Shown piece by piece: positions 10,894 through 21,282 of a DNA stretch of 64,000 bases (the first letter of the stretch is position 1; each line of letters starts with the position of its first letter). The stretch is from Lunularia cruciata. Its lineage: Eukaryota; Streptophyta; Marchantiopsida; Lunulariales; Lunulariaceae. Location of the stretch: positions 52,705,001-52,769,000 of the forward strand of contig OX419758.1 in the NCBI GenBank assembly GCA_948567375.1. The letters run 5' to 3'. Both the position numbers and the translations under genes were made by a program. The notes under the pieces are model-generated. The model did no database searches. It was not told where the DNA came from and was given only the letters and a program-made list of their open reading frames with translations.

Positions 10894-11323
10894 TCAATAC
10901 AAAGTCAATATAATCACCCTAGAAGGCGCACTAACTATCGGAACTACCATTGGGACCTCAGAAGCTATCACTCGTTGATAATACTCCTCACCAAAATTCC
11001 TAACCACAAAATATCTAAACATCACTTTTGGCCTCACTACATAATGGATTTCTACTTCAGTGCTGAAAGGGAGAGGATTTGGGACATTCATATCTATATT
11101 ATCATAATAGAATGTAGATTGTCAAATCCCACTCTCTGTCATATATCACCACACGTAGAATCACCGAGTTTGGTGAGTTCATCACTCTGTCCATGAATTT
11201 TGCACCAAAGTGATAAACTAGCGATACCCTCATCTGCTCATGTTGGATGTACATAACCTTGATGTGGAATGGGTTTGAGAATAGAAAGCTAGGTGCGGGA
11301 AATTGTCCTCCCGGCGCATCCAT
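10894..11323 (-). pseudogene. A-family leader ORF between primer site and gag
   Basis: Two minus-strand open segments (11323-11102 and 11091-10894) would join by one frameshift into about 140 residues. The first begins MDAPGGQFPAPSF and includes NPFHIKVMYIQ. The matching A2 segment near 45115-44974 keeps FPTPSF and NPFHIKIMYIQ, with conservative changes, before its own frameshift. Similarity at the amino-acid level in two copies suggests it was once translated, but no known family is recognised. It could instead be leader RNA that is merely conserved. Confidence 0.45.
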
Positions 11324-11450
11324 CCCATCCGCTCTTTGAAGTCCTTCCTAAGTCTAGCCATTACTCTATGTTCTCCACCTCAAATTACTTAGTTTCAGTA
11401 GTTTGTGCTATTCCAAGAGGGTTGATCCACTCTCTTGGACTAGAACACTT

Positions 11451-11462
11451 GCTCTGATACCA
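11451..11462 (-). other. A1 primer binding site, initiator-Met tRNA type
   Basis: On the minus strand this reads TGGTATCAGAGC, complementary to the 3' end of plant initiator methionine tRNA, one base inside the 5' LTR. The same site occurs in A2 (45245-45256) and E (56727-56738). Confidence 0.93.
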
Positions 11463-11463
11463 T

Positions 11464-12195
11464 TGTAATACTCTGAGGACAAGAGAAGAGAGAAAACACA
11501 GATTGCACACTCAAATATTTGATGCCCCAAGAGAGCACCTTCTCTTTATTATATAGACAAAGAGGATCTCCTCCAAGGAAGCTCCACCATAGGATTAAGG
11601 ACACAGATAGGTGACATATCAGCAAGCTCCACCATTGGACTACTTACTTGGATGGTTGACATGTGTGGTCTAGGTCCTATCTGGTTGTTCAAACAAGCTT
11701 TGACCAAAGGGAATCTTTTAGAGAATCTTCTTGTAGTAATCTCAGAATCACATGAGTAAGGTACCATTGGAAAGCTCTTGATGAGACAAAGCAGGGGGGA
11801 AGGATTGCCAGCCTTCCCTCTGTTTTGGGGGGAGCCAACGGCACATTTTTGAGGCCTAATTCATCTATTTAGGCCTCCAAAATTGCCTTCAAAGATTTCA
11901 AGCATATTTTGGTTTCTACTCTATTAGTAGAAGTCCCCTTTTGGTGATACCTCTTTCTGATCTGTTTAGTCCATCATGTGTAACATCCTTCCAGATGTTA
12001 TCAACCAATTCTCACCTTTAAATCATATGTCTAGCTATTGGTTCTAAGGTTCTCAAGTCTATTTCGGTTTTTGCCCTATTAGTAGAAGTATTCTTTTGGT
12101 GATACTTCTATCTTATCTATTTTGACCATCATGTATAACATCATTCTAGATGTTACCAAACCAAATTTCACATCTAGATCATATGGCTAGCTCTT
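11464..12195 (-). repeat. A1 5' LTR, outer terminus missing
   Basis: It begins TGTAATACTC at the inner edge and follows the 3' LTR closely to CTAGCTCTT at 12195. There the sequence diverges, so the last eight or so bases including the TA-CA end are absent. The element has therefore lost its extreme 5' end, by deletion or rearrangement. Confidence 0.9.
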
Positions 12196-12810
12196 TCTAT
12201 GGGATATTTACGAGGATAAGTTGGAACTGTAACAATTTTGAACCACAACAATTATTTACCCCAAAAATAAAATGGATGTAAAATATTTTATGGGAAATTT
12301 TATAATGTAGGGGTTGTTTTATTTTCTTGGTATCCGAGACAGGTGAGACAAGAGATTAGGCGGTTATTGGACAAGAGATTAGGCATGTCAGGTGGATTTC
12401 AAATGAATATGATTAATACCTAGTAATAAATATGATTAAAGGTCAAGGACTTACGTGGATTCTTGGGCAAAAGCAACAAGAAAACTATACCTATAACGGT
12501 GTTTGTGCAGATTTTGAATTTGTAAACTCTACTTTGATTCAAATAGGTGTGAAATTTGATTTTTTACCTACTTCCTCAACTCTCACCCAATCTAACTCCC
12601 TCCAAAACCCAATGATACAAGCAATTCTATCTTACTCCCCCAAAATCTCACTTTTGTAAGCAAGGTAGAGGAGATTGCTCTAACGTGGGTTCATTCTTAG
12701 TTCTTGGAGATCAGAACTTTCAATTCAAAAGTTAAAATTTTGTTAGTGCATGGTAAGATTTATCAAAGTACATTTTGGATTGCACTAGAGAGAAGAAGTA
12801 AGTGCACCAA
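12196..12810. other. Unassigned AT-rich sequence
   Basis: No retroelement motif, RNA gene or supported ORF. A 75-codon open frame at 12432-12659 has no recognisable feature. A short repeat ACAAGAGATTAGGC occurs twice at about 12348-12385. Confidence 0.5.
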
Positions 12811-13408
12811 TGTAATGTTCTAAGGATAAGAGGAACTCCAAGAGAAACACAAGAGAAATTCAAGGTTTCACTTCTCAATACTCCAATGCTCCAAAGGAAC
12901 GCATGGTCTTTCTTATACAACAAAGAGGATCCACTCAAAAAGAGCTACACCCTTGGATCAAATACATGGATTGGTGACATATCAACAAGCTCCACCCTTA
13001 GATTAGCTGCATAGGTTGGTGAAATATTGATTCTTGTCCTATTTGGTTGGTCCAAGTTTGACCAAAGGGGATATTGGGGAATCTTCCTATAAGAAGCTCA
13101 AAACTGCATGGATGAGGTATCACTAGAAAGCTATTGACAAGACAAACATAAGGGGAGAAGGCAATACCTCTCTTCCCCAAAGAAAAGAGCCCAAGAAAAT
13201 TCCATTTTTTGAGGCCTAATTCATCCACTTAGGCCTTTAAAATTGGCTCGGAAGTTTTCAAGGTATTTTTAGCCTTTGCCTTACTAGTGGAAGTGCTCTT
13301 TTGGTGACTTTTCTATTTGATCTATTAGACCATCACATATAACATCTTTAAAGATATTACCAAGCCAATTTCCATGTCTAGATAATTTTTCTAGCTAATG
13401 GTATGATA
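12811..13408 (-). repeat. Solo LTR A3, diverged
   Basis: It starts TGTAATGTTCTAAGG and ends GGTATGATA, with the same internal landmarks as other A LTRs (the C-C-C-A-A-A-G-G block, the GAGGCCTAATTCATCC block, and TAGTGGAAGTGCTCTTTTGG). No matching flanking bases were found (ACCAA versus GCCGG). It is the most diverged A LTR in the window. Confidence 0.82.
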
Positions 13409-14091
13409 GCCGGCCTAAGAAATGAGAATTTGAGATTTGAAATTGAGTTTATGGAATGCACTAAACTCCAACCGCTTGACATGCGAGTTCCATTTGCATT
13501 CACAAAATCCTATCCTTTGGTTGAATTATAGGATCATGCTTCTCATGGTATATCTAATATTGAGCATTTTACGTTAGGTGCTTCCTATCTTGTAGATTTA
13601 AATCCTCCACATTCTCCCAAGAAGTCTAGCCATGACTTGCATTCTCCCTTATTGGAATTTTAAACTCTTCTTGCCATGGTTTCCTCCGGTCCATCATCTG
13701 GCCTTTCTTCTAAAGATATCAAATAAAAAGTGTTGAGTATGAAATCCAAGGGAGTTGAAGTGATAGGTTTAAAATGATATCTCATCATTATAAAAAATCT
13801 TGTATTATCTAGAAGATCCTGACCATTTCAACAAAATAGATGGAGGGTGAGGTATATAGAAAAGCACTACATTCAATTCTATGGCCACTTATCTAGTGAA
13901 GTTTAGGAGAGGTTTTCTAGAAGCTATGATGGGAGGTAGATTGCAATACATGGCTCAATACATGGCTTCTTATAAGTCTACCCAAACATGGAAAGATAAG
14001 TGCACAAGAGAAGGACACATCAAGAAAGAAATCAAATGAGTATGGAAAAAAATTGATAATAAACTAATTCATCAATGTTCACATTATTTAA
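13409..14091. other. Unassigned sequence left of D0, holding one copy of a 220-bp direct repeat
   Basis: No motif recognised. It ends with the flank into which D0 was inserted. The stretch 13836-14055 recurs at 14128-14350. Confidence 0.5.
13836..14055 (+). repeat. Direct repeat copy 1
   Basis: 220 bp starting ATAGATGGAGGGTGAGG and ending GGAAAAAAATTG. It is almost identical to 14128-14350; the main difference is a few bases near the GATTGCAA string. Copy 1 lies outside D0 and copy 2 lies inside the D0 end repeat. Confidence 0.92.
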
Positions 14092-14127
14092 TGTTGTGCA
14101 TATATACATTGCTACATAACATACATC
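14092..14127 (-). repeat. D0 B2 terminal block, outer part
   Basis: Starts TGTTGTGCATATATAC, the reverse complement of the D1 right end. It is cut after 14127 by the repeat copy and solo LTR A4, and continues at 15066-15133 with AACACAACTCACATATAAG. Confidence 0.85.
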
Positions 14128-14350
14128 ATAGATGGAGGGTGAGGTATATAGAAAAGCACTACATTCAATTCTATGGCCACTTATCTAGTGAAGTTTAGGA
14201 GAGGTTTTCTAGAAGCTATGATGGGAGGTAGATTGCAAAAGAAATGAGCTCAATACATGGCTTCTTATAAGTCTACCCAAACATGGAAAGATAAGTGCAC
14301 AAGAGAAGGACACATCAGGAAAGAAATCAAATGAGTATGGAAAAAAATTG
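14128..14350 (+). repeat. Direct repeat copy 2, inside the D0 terminus
   Basis: It interrupts the D0 terminal B block after position 14127 and runs directly into solo LTR A4. The simplest reading is a tandem duplication of 13836-14127 followed by A4 insertion and loss of the tail of the second unit. Confidence 0.85.
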
Positions 14351-14351
14351 T

Positions 14352-15065
14352 TGTAATGTTCCAAGGATAGTAGAGAAACACAAAAGAGAAAACACAAGTT
14401 TCACACTCAAACTCTGATGCCCCAAAGGAGCACCTTGGCTTTAGTATATAGCAAAGTAGAGACACTCCATTATAGCAATAGTATAGTATATAGCAAAGTA
14501 GAGACACTCCTTGGCTATAGTATATAGCAAAGTAGAGACACTCCTTGGCTTTAGTATATAGCAATGTAGAGACAATTTGGAGATTCTTGTAGGAATCTCC
14601 AAATTGTATGGGTGAGTTACCATTGGAAAGCTCTTTATGAGACAAATAGGAGGGAGGTGGGAGGTAGGAACTTTTATAAATTTTTGGGGAGGGGAGGAAT
14701 CTGCATATTTTTGAGGCCTAATTCATCCATTTAGGCCCTCAAAATTGCCTGAAGATTTTGGGCATATTTTGATTTCCACCCTATTAGGAGAAGTAAAATT
14801 TTGGTGATACCTCTTTCTGATCTATTTAGTCCATCATGTATAATATCCTTCCAGATGTTACCAAACCAAATTTCACCTCTAGATCATATGTTTAGCTATT
14901 AATTCTAAGGTTTTCAAGTTTGTTTTGGTTTTTGCACTATTAGTAGAAGTACTCTTTTGGTGATACCTCTTTCTGATCTATTTAGTCCATCATGTATAAT
15001 ATCCTTCCAAATGTTACCAAACCAAATTTCACCTCTAGATCATATTTTTAGTTATTGGTATTACA
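14352..15065 (-). repeat. Solo LTR A4 with internal 36-bp tandem array
   Basis: 714 bp, ends TGTAATGTTCC and TTGGTATTACA. Flanks ATTGT (14347-14351) and ATTAT (15066-15070) form an imperfect 5-bp target duplication. About four copies of a ~36-bp unit containing AGCAAAGTAGAGACACTCC occupy 14432-14575, absent from other A LTRs. Confidence 0.88.
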
Positions 15066-15684
15066 ATTATTAACATCACACAATAGAAACACAACTCACA
15101 TATAAGTCATACATGAACTCTAAAGTTCCACAATAATCAATTTATTCTTCCACTTGAATCACACTCAAATCAAATATGTACTCAATCCTTCACTCAACAA
15201 TCTGTCAACAATCAAATACTAATTATAGTCAAGCCACACCTTCTCTGGCTAAGAGACTCTAGGGGATGCTCGCTAGCCTCTATCCACCATAACTAGGAAC
15301 TGGATGGCTCAACAACAAAGAAGAGAGCAATTTGGAGTTGCACTTCAAAAGTATACCCCTTTGGTTGACTTAAGTCTCTAGCCTTGATGGCACCAATGAT
15401 GACACATCCAATAGGGCAAATGGTACAAGTGGGTCTCACTATATGATCAATACCCCTAACATGAAATCTGATAGCCAACAAGTAGCTCATGAGTAACTAC
15501 TAAAATAACTATGATTGCCATCACTACCACTCCAACTTTTGAGCAAACTAGCTTTAGTGCTACAAATGTTGTGATAATTATCGTGCATATATACATTGCT
15601 ACACAACATACATCATTGTCAATATCATTTACTATAAAAGCACAACTCACACATAAGTCATACATGAGCTCTAAAGTGACACAA
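15066..15684 (-). repeat. D0 3' split repeats: rest of B2, A2, spacer, B1
   Basis: B2 finishes at 15133. A2 spans 15134-15576 (443 bp) and on the minus strand starts TATCACAACATTTGTAG. Two bases (15577-15578) separate it from B1 at 15579-15684, which is 106 bp, the same length as in D2. The order on the minus strand is B1, two bases, A2, B2, as in D1 and D2. B1 and B2 resemble each other through the CACAACTCACA and AAGTCATACATGA strings. Confidence 0.85.
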
Positions 15685-15852
15685 TCACCCCCTTAGTTGG
15701 TGGTTAGGGCCCTCTAACTCTAGATAGCCATCTATCCAAAGTAGGTGATATGCTCTATGGTGGACAAAGATCATGAGGCCAAGTGCTATTGAGTCCCATT
15801 GTTAATTGCATGTCTGCAATCTATACCACATAAAGGGTGAATTAACTATAAG
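15685..15852 (-). other. D0 untranslated segment between PHD stop and B1
   Basis: Corresponds to D1 25724-25890. No ORF. The GGTGGTTAGGGCCCTC and ATGGCTATCTA-type strings are shared in reverse complement with D1. Confidence 0.7.
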
Positions 15853-16077
15853 TTAAGTACATCTAGGACATAACCATTGTCCTTGAGGAACTACTATGAT
15901 AGGAGGAGTCAAACATGCTATATGCCATCCTCTCAAATAGCTATCACACACCAATATAGTAGTAGTTCTACCAAAAGAGTCACATAACATGCACCACAAA
16001 GCAACACATACAAGTGCCAAGCTTGGGTCCATAGTGCCATCAATGTTTGGGAGGTAGCATGGTGTACAATTGCACAC
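15853..16077 (-). pseudogene. D0 integrase tail with PHD finger
   Basis: Reads NIDGTMDPSLALVC then CMLC, LVCDSY, GWHIACLTPP and GQWLCPRC. Compared with D1, the second pair CDSC has become CDSY, and a Trp occupies the site of an Arg before CMLC. One zinc ligand is therefore lost. Otherwise the finger is in order and ends at a stop after CPRCT as in D1. Confidence 0.9.
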
Positions 16078-17003
16078 ATGATCCTTCCAACATGAGGATT
16101 TTAGAAGGCAAAACCTTACGTATTCTCAAGATAGTGTGGCCTATAGTATCATCAAGTGTTGTTTGTACAGTCTATCATAAATATACATTGTCCCACGGAT
16201 AAATTGATGGATCAAGGATCTATTACGTCTTCCTCAAATAGTAGCACAATGTAAGGTATCCTTATGTTGAGCAATTTCTAAGTTCTCAAAAGACATCAAC
16301 ATCATTCTCCGAAAGATCTCTGCCCATTGAGAATATACGTTCACCCATATGTTTGGATCATACAAGTCCAAAACTATAGTAGCATCATGACAAATGGCTA
16401 TAGGTAAATCTAGATCTCATCCATAGAGTAGAAATTAAGGAGAGAAGGATGCTAAGAAGGCTTGCCGGCTGAATTGATAGCCCATGGCCAACCAAGGTAG
16501 CTAGAGATCCCAATCTCTTGGATGACCTCTCTACAAACCATACTTATGCAATCCTCTCTTCATTGTTTGAACCACTCTCTTTGCTAAGCCATCTACCTCA
16601 TGGTGATATCAAGAGGTAGTATAAGGTCAATCAAGGCTTTGTCACACAACACCAAAACTCCCCCAAGAACTCCATAGCATGATCAATCAAAACCTCAATT
16701 GGTGCACCAAATGACTAAGAACCTGATTCTAAGACAAGTAAGTTATCTCTTCATTGGACTTGTCAACAAATGCCACCAACTCAATCCACTTGGTGAACTG
16801 CTCTACCATAACCAAAACATACTAATGATGTCTCACAATCAATGATAAAGGTCTAACAAGGTCCAAACTTCAATGGTAATCCTATCTTATGATAGTTAAT
16901 GGGTGTAACTATGGTATAGGAGCTTTAACTTGGTCACAAACCTCACATCTAGCAACAAATTGCTATACATTGGTTTGTATACTACACAACCAATAATGAC
17001 TAT
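16078..17003 (-). pseudogene. D0 integrase core, heavily degraded
   Basis: Runs backwards along D1 24560-25500. Readable patches include the sequences matching the integrase core strand with KWIELVAF, the region of the second Asp, and the CxxC strand just before the D1 insertion. Many stops and frameshifts, so no open frame exceeds 60 codons. It ends at the CTAT target site of D1. Confidence 0.75.
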
Positions 17004-17448
17004 TGTCACGCCATTTGTAGTTTCGTATCTAGATGCTTAGACACTGAAGTTCTAGTGATAGTAGTTAGAGGCATTTTGGCCATTACTTATAGACAACTTT
17101 CCAACGGTCAGATTTCAGGTTTAGGGTACTAACTTCATGGTGGGGCCCACCATCACTTGCACCGTCCGCATCGTCGTGTGTGCCGTCAGCGGGACCGTTG
17201 GGAGGAGACCTAGGTCGAAATCAAGGGTATACCCTGGGAGTGCAGCTCCAGAGATCTCACTTCTCTGATGTTGAGTCTTCGAGTTCCTAGCTAGAGTGGA
17301 TAGAAAGCCGGCGAGCGTCACCTGGAGTCTTTTTGCTAGAGTGGGTGTGGCTTGACTATAATCAATGCTCTATTGTTAGCAAGTTGTTGAGGATCAGATC
17401 AAGTATTGATCTGAGTTTGATTGATTTGAGTGGTAAACGATCTGATTA
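17004..17448 (+). repeat. D1 block A1 (445 bp)
   Basis: Starts TGTCACGCCATTTGTAG and ends GATCTGATTA. It has exactly the same length as A2 (25982-26426). After GATTA, A1 continues into CATCAGAGAAG whereas A2 continues into block B, so the repeat boundary is sharp. D2 has the same A1-to-CATCA junction (37773). Confidence 0.93.
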
Positions 17449-17939
17449 CATCAGAGAAGTGAGTCAGGGGGAAATTGGGTGCAGGAACTGCGAGTGTTGA
17501 TGGTATCTCCAAGCTCAATAGATCATGGTGTCTCAATCAAGTAGTTCAGATTTCCCTGAGAGAGTGTGTGTGCGGAAGAGCTGGAAAAATTTGGAGTTAG
17601 GGGAGAAGCAATTTTCAAGCGGCAGTTGTGATTTTGAGCTCTAGACCAATTTGTTATGAGTTGAGCTCAAAAACTAAAATTGAAGGTGGAGTTGGGAGCA
17701 GATTCTCACGAATTGAAGATTATACGAAACCGATTTTTCCAATTTGGCTTGAGTGAAGAGCTAGCTGAGGATTTAGTGGTCAGCCATTTTTAGGGATTTA
17801 TGTAAGATTTACGTTAGATTTATGTTAGATTTTGTGAAAGAGTTACGTCAGATTTTGGCAAAAAGAACTTGAAACTGATCTTTGGTGATCCTTGTAGCTC
17901 AAGAAATAGATAGGTACCCCAATTATGTCAAATGCCAAA
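17449..17939 (+). other. D1 unique 5' leader
   Basis: 491 bp with no copy at the 3' end and no supported ORF. In an ordinary LTR element this position would be U5 of the LTR and would be duplicated downstream. D2 has lost it by deletion, and D0 keeps only its last bases near 54367-54400. Confidence 0.75.
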
Positions 17940-17957
17940 TGGTGGCAGAGTCAATCC
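17940..17957 (+). other. Candidate D-family primer binding site
   Basis: TGGTGGCAGAGTCAATCC starts with TGG and shares 9 of its first 12 positions with the iMet site TGGTATCAGAGC. D0 retains TGGTGGTAGAGTCAATC on the minus strand at 54349-54366. Conservation between distant copies supports function, but tRNA identity is unknown and the distance of 491 bp from the A block is unusual. Confidence 0.45.
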
Positions 17958-18269
17958 TGTATTGATTTATGAGATGGAGGGTTGTTGTTTAGCATTTGTG
18001 TGATTGGACCCCCTCCATTCTTTGCTTCCTATTTGTGCACCGTGTTTGTGTAAGGTGCCCTAAATTTTGAGCGTTGGTGCTCTAGTGTGCTCTCGATAGT
18101 GAGGCTGGAGTGATGACCAATCAGACTATCTTTGTTTCTCTCCGGTGAGGTAGGAAGTGATGACCTACAGACCGTGAGAATACGTGTTGTGATGGTAGGT
18201 TATAGGTCACACTTGCCCCTAGTATAGTTGTCTTAGTTACAGTTACATTAGTGGATAGTGTTCTGCTAG

Positions 18270-18362
18270 TTTTGGCACTTGGTGGTGCTCGGTTGGTATT
18301 GGCACTTGGTGGTGCTTGGTTGGTGTTGGCACTTGGTGGTGCTTGATTAGTGTTAGCACTTG
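18270..18362 (+). repeat. 30-bp minisatellite in D1 gag start
   Basis: Three to four copies of a unit containing TTGGCACTTGGTGGTGCT. The D0 equivalent near 54020-54060 has only one clear unit, so the array expanded in D1 or its lineage. It falls in the N-terminal gag reading. Confidence 0.8.
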
Positions 18363-20070
18363 GTGGAGTACTTGCGGTTGCGACTCGCGGTTGCGGTTGG
18401 TGGTTCTGGTTGGCTGTTGCGGTTACTTTGTCACGACAGAGTTCTTTGGGGATTCCAAAGGAGTTAGCCCTGCAGTACATAGTGGGTTTACTCGGAGTGG
18501 CGCTTGGTATCAGCCTATATCTCAGGTCCTAGTGAGGGAGAAAATTGACTCTGAGTTGGAGTTTGACACAGGAGCTGATCTAGTTGAGAGTGCACTTGTT
18601 GTGTCCGCACCATTGTTGTGGGACATGGATGAAATTTATGGGGTCTCCAAAGGCCCTAGGCGTTACTCTGGTATAGTGGGTACCATTGAGTTGGATGACT
18701 TCATCCAGGAGTTTGATAGTTGGTGTGATTTGCAGCAGATGCAGAACCCGACTTTGTTCACACCTTTCATGGCATGGAAGGGGTTGTTTCAGCACTTGGA
18801 GGGTACGCCGATGAACAACTACCATGAGTTTAGTAGAGCTCATTTGGAGGAGATTGAGTTATGGAGATAGTATTGGTCTCCAAACTATGTCTCTATCACT
18901 TCAAGCTACGTAGGCAGGAGTAGATCGGCTGTACGTATGAGTTCTAGCTCGAGTAGTGTTGGTGGAGCTAGTGGAGGTATACTAGCTAGAGATAGTGTTA
19001 CCGCAAGTGGAGATACTGCTACAGGAGGTGGTGTGGTATCGAGGTTTAACCCCATAGTGGAGTTCTTCTTGTGTTTGAGGTAGAACTACCAGGGAGTACG
19101 GATTGACAAGCTGAGAAGCTTGCAAGAGTTCCAGCGGAAGGCTGGAGAGAGCCTACACAAGGCATACACTCGCATGAGGCGGCTGATCAGTTTCACTCAG
19201 GGAGTTATTGAGGCCCAAGCAGTCTAGTTTTGGTATGGGATATTGGACAGGGAGTTGCGACATAGAGTTTGTGATGCTACGTTGTTACATGCTACTTTGC
19301 CTACTTTGGCAGTGGTCTTTGGTTTGGCTAAGCATATTGAGCTCAACATGGTGGAGGAGAGAGTAGTGACATCTGGATTTGGTAGGGAGGCCTCATCCAC
19401 GGCTGTGACTTCTTCTAGAGTGCAGCAGAGGACACCACACCCAATTGGTTTTCGAGGAGAGGATGGACAACCTAGATCCTATGGAGCAAGTGGAGGGCCT
19501 AGTGGAGTTAGACCCTTACCTTCATTTACGGGTCAACAACAGCTAGTGAGTAGTAGTGTTGCTTGTTGGACTTGTGGTGGACCTCACCATCGAAGAGAGT
19601 ATACTCAGGGCAGTGGACCTGATACCTTGGGTGTATCATAGCCAGCACAGAGGCAATGTGTGCACTGCCACAGATTTGGTCACACTAGTGATCGGTGTTT
19701 TGACCTACACTTGGAGTTATGGAGTGGTAGGGCTGCTATGGTAGGTAGTAGAGGAGCTCTAGTTCATGGAGGACGAGGTGGTAGAGGTGGTGGTAGAGGA
19801 TCTACACCTAGTAGGGGTGCAGTACCTGCTCTTACTTCTAACACAACTATGGCTACTTGGATTGAGCAGTTGGAGCAGAGATTGGCTAGTATGGTTATTG
19901 CTCAGAGGAGATCAGATTTGTGTGCTAAGGCTTCCACCTCATATGCTGGTGATAGAGATGCTTTGGACTTCATGTGCGGAGCAGCACAGGTGGATGCATC
20001 TGCAGTAGTGACTAGGAGTGTAGTACGTGCTCCAGAGCCTAGAGGAGCATCAGTGAAGTTGGACGCATAA
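18316..20070 (+). pseudogene. D1 gag with two zinc knuckles and RGG box (broken)
   Basis: Frame 1 with TAG stops (for example in the readings FLCLR and EAQAV). The capsid-like part has WDMDEIYG, FIQEFDSWCDLQ, TPFMAWKGLFQHLEGTP and LRSLQEFQRKAGESLHKAY with FTQGVIEAQAV, which match the retrotransposon gag pattern. The first knuckle is CWTCGGPHHRREY, with the last Cys changed to Tyr but kept in D2 (39061 onward). The second is canonical, CVHCHRFGHTSDRC at 19657-19698. A Gly/Arg-rich RGG block follows (about 19760-19820), then WIEQLEQRLASM, a short coiled helix. The true start is uncertain; an ATG at 18113 in another frame is possible. The RGG box could bind RNA. Confidence 0.85.
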
Positions 20071-20133
20071 AGAGGAGAAGTTGGGAGACTAGTCAGACTT
20101 CCCCAGTCTTTCACGCTATTTGAGGCATTGTAG

Positions 20134-21213
20134 ATGACATCCATGGTTCCTAGACGTCCCAATGCAGGTGTGTTAGGTGGTGATGGAGTGTATGATGGAC
20201 TACCTACTAGTCAGCCATCTACTACTACACAGATTGAGTCTAGCATGATGTTGGGGGCGGCTCAACTGATTATGCGGCATCCTTTGTTTTCAGCCAGTGA
20301 CATGTTTACATTGGGAGTTGACCCAACCCCAATGTTCCGGTTGGCTGCCATGCTGTGTGAGAGTAGGGATGGTGTGGTTCCTACTACTAGAGCAGAGGTG
20401 GTTGATAGTGGAGCTAACTTGGTTAAGGAGCATGGGATCCGTTTAGCGACCAGTGGTTTATGGCAGGCAGTAGCGGCTAGACTGGAAGAGTTGCCAGCTA
20501 GACCGGCCTTTGAGAGAGTGCGGTTTACACATGGTGTTGTCCTATTGGATAACCAAAGGGGGATTTTCTATTTGGTGGGACCTTCAAGGAAGAGCTATAC
20601 ACCACAGAGAGTCTTGTTAGACTTTGGTGTGCAGCCCCTTAGGTTGGAGAAGGCGGTAGTTGTCGGTTTGGAGTTACGAAAGACCGATGTAGAGAGGTGT
20701 CCATTTCAGATCCAAAAGTCTCTAGGTGGTGGTTCAACATAGTACATCACACGTGGGGAGCTTGTTTTCTAGGTTCAGCCTGGTCATCCAATTGATAGCT
20801 CGACGGTGAGAGCTCAAGCTATTGCGACAATAGTTGAGTCATACGATGTGCTAGTTGGGGGAGCAATGTTATACCCCATGGATTTCAGCATTGACTATTG
20901 GGAGGAGACAACCTCTTATAGACCTGGTTGGCAATTTGGTGAGGGACGGGTATGTTGTCTACCAGTACGCTTTAGTAGTGGCAGTCTTGGCTCACTATAG
21001 TCCGGGACCATGGCAACATCAGTTTTAGCTTTTAGTGGTGCAGTTACTTGGCCTGGTGACTTGTTGGAGTGGAACGCCCATGCAGAGGATACTCCAGTCC
21101 CAGAGGAGATCACTCGGCTTTGGAGTATGAGTGGGATTGTTCCATCCACCTTGGATGTTCCATTGTGGAGTTCAGAGGAGGTGTTGCAGCAGCATGCAGA
21201 TCAGTTGGTGTAG
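20134..21213 (+). pseudogene. D1 gag-pol linker and aspartic protease region (broken)
   Basis: Frame 1 continues with stops near 20740, 20770 and 21000. SRKSYTPQRVLLDFGVQPLR looks like the retropepsin strand with DSG changed to DFG. YDVLVGGAMLYPMDF near 20835 matches the C-terminal DVLLG-type motif. The intervening ASGLWQ-like and HGVVLLDNQRGIFY stretches have no other match known to me. D2 deleted this whole region (between 39706 and 39712), so D2 has no protease. Assignment as protease rests on position and two motifs. Confidence 0.6.
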
Positions 21214-21282
21214 CAGGCTTGGAGTGGAACCTTTGTACCATTAGGAGATGAGTGTGAGGATGAGCCTCTTGAGGCAATTGCT

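Larger units (their letters stand above)
1183..12195 (-). mobile_element. Ty3/gypsy chromovirus A1, near full length, interrupted twice
   Basis: Read on the minus strand the order is 5' LTR (11464-12195), iMet-type primer site, leader, gag with zinc knuckle, protease, RT, RNase H, integrase, chromodomain, polypurine tract, 3' LTR (1183-1922). This order plus the C-terminal chromodomain places it in the chromovirus branch of Ty3/gypsy. Two insertions split pol: solo LTR C1 (3501-4192) in RNase H and element B (4954-8653) in RT. Removing them restores continuous homology with A2 at 32502-36975. The two LTRs differ at roughly one base in twenty over their first 340 bases (by eye), mostly transitions. 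The outer right end lacks the last eight or so LTR bases, so no target duplication can be shown. Stops, frameshifts and a changed protease motif mark it as inactive. Confidence 0.93.
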
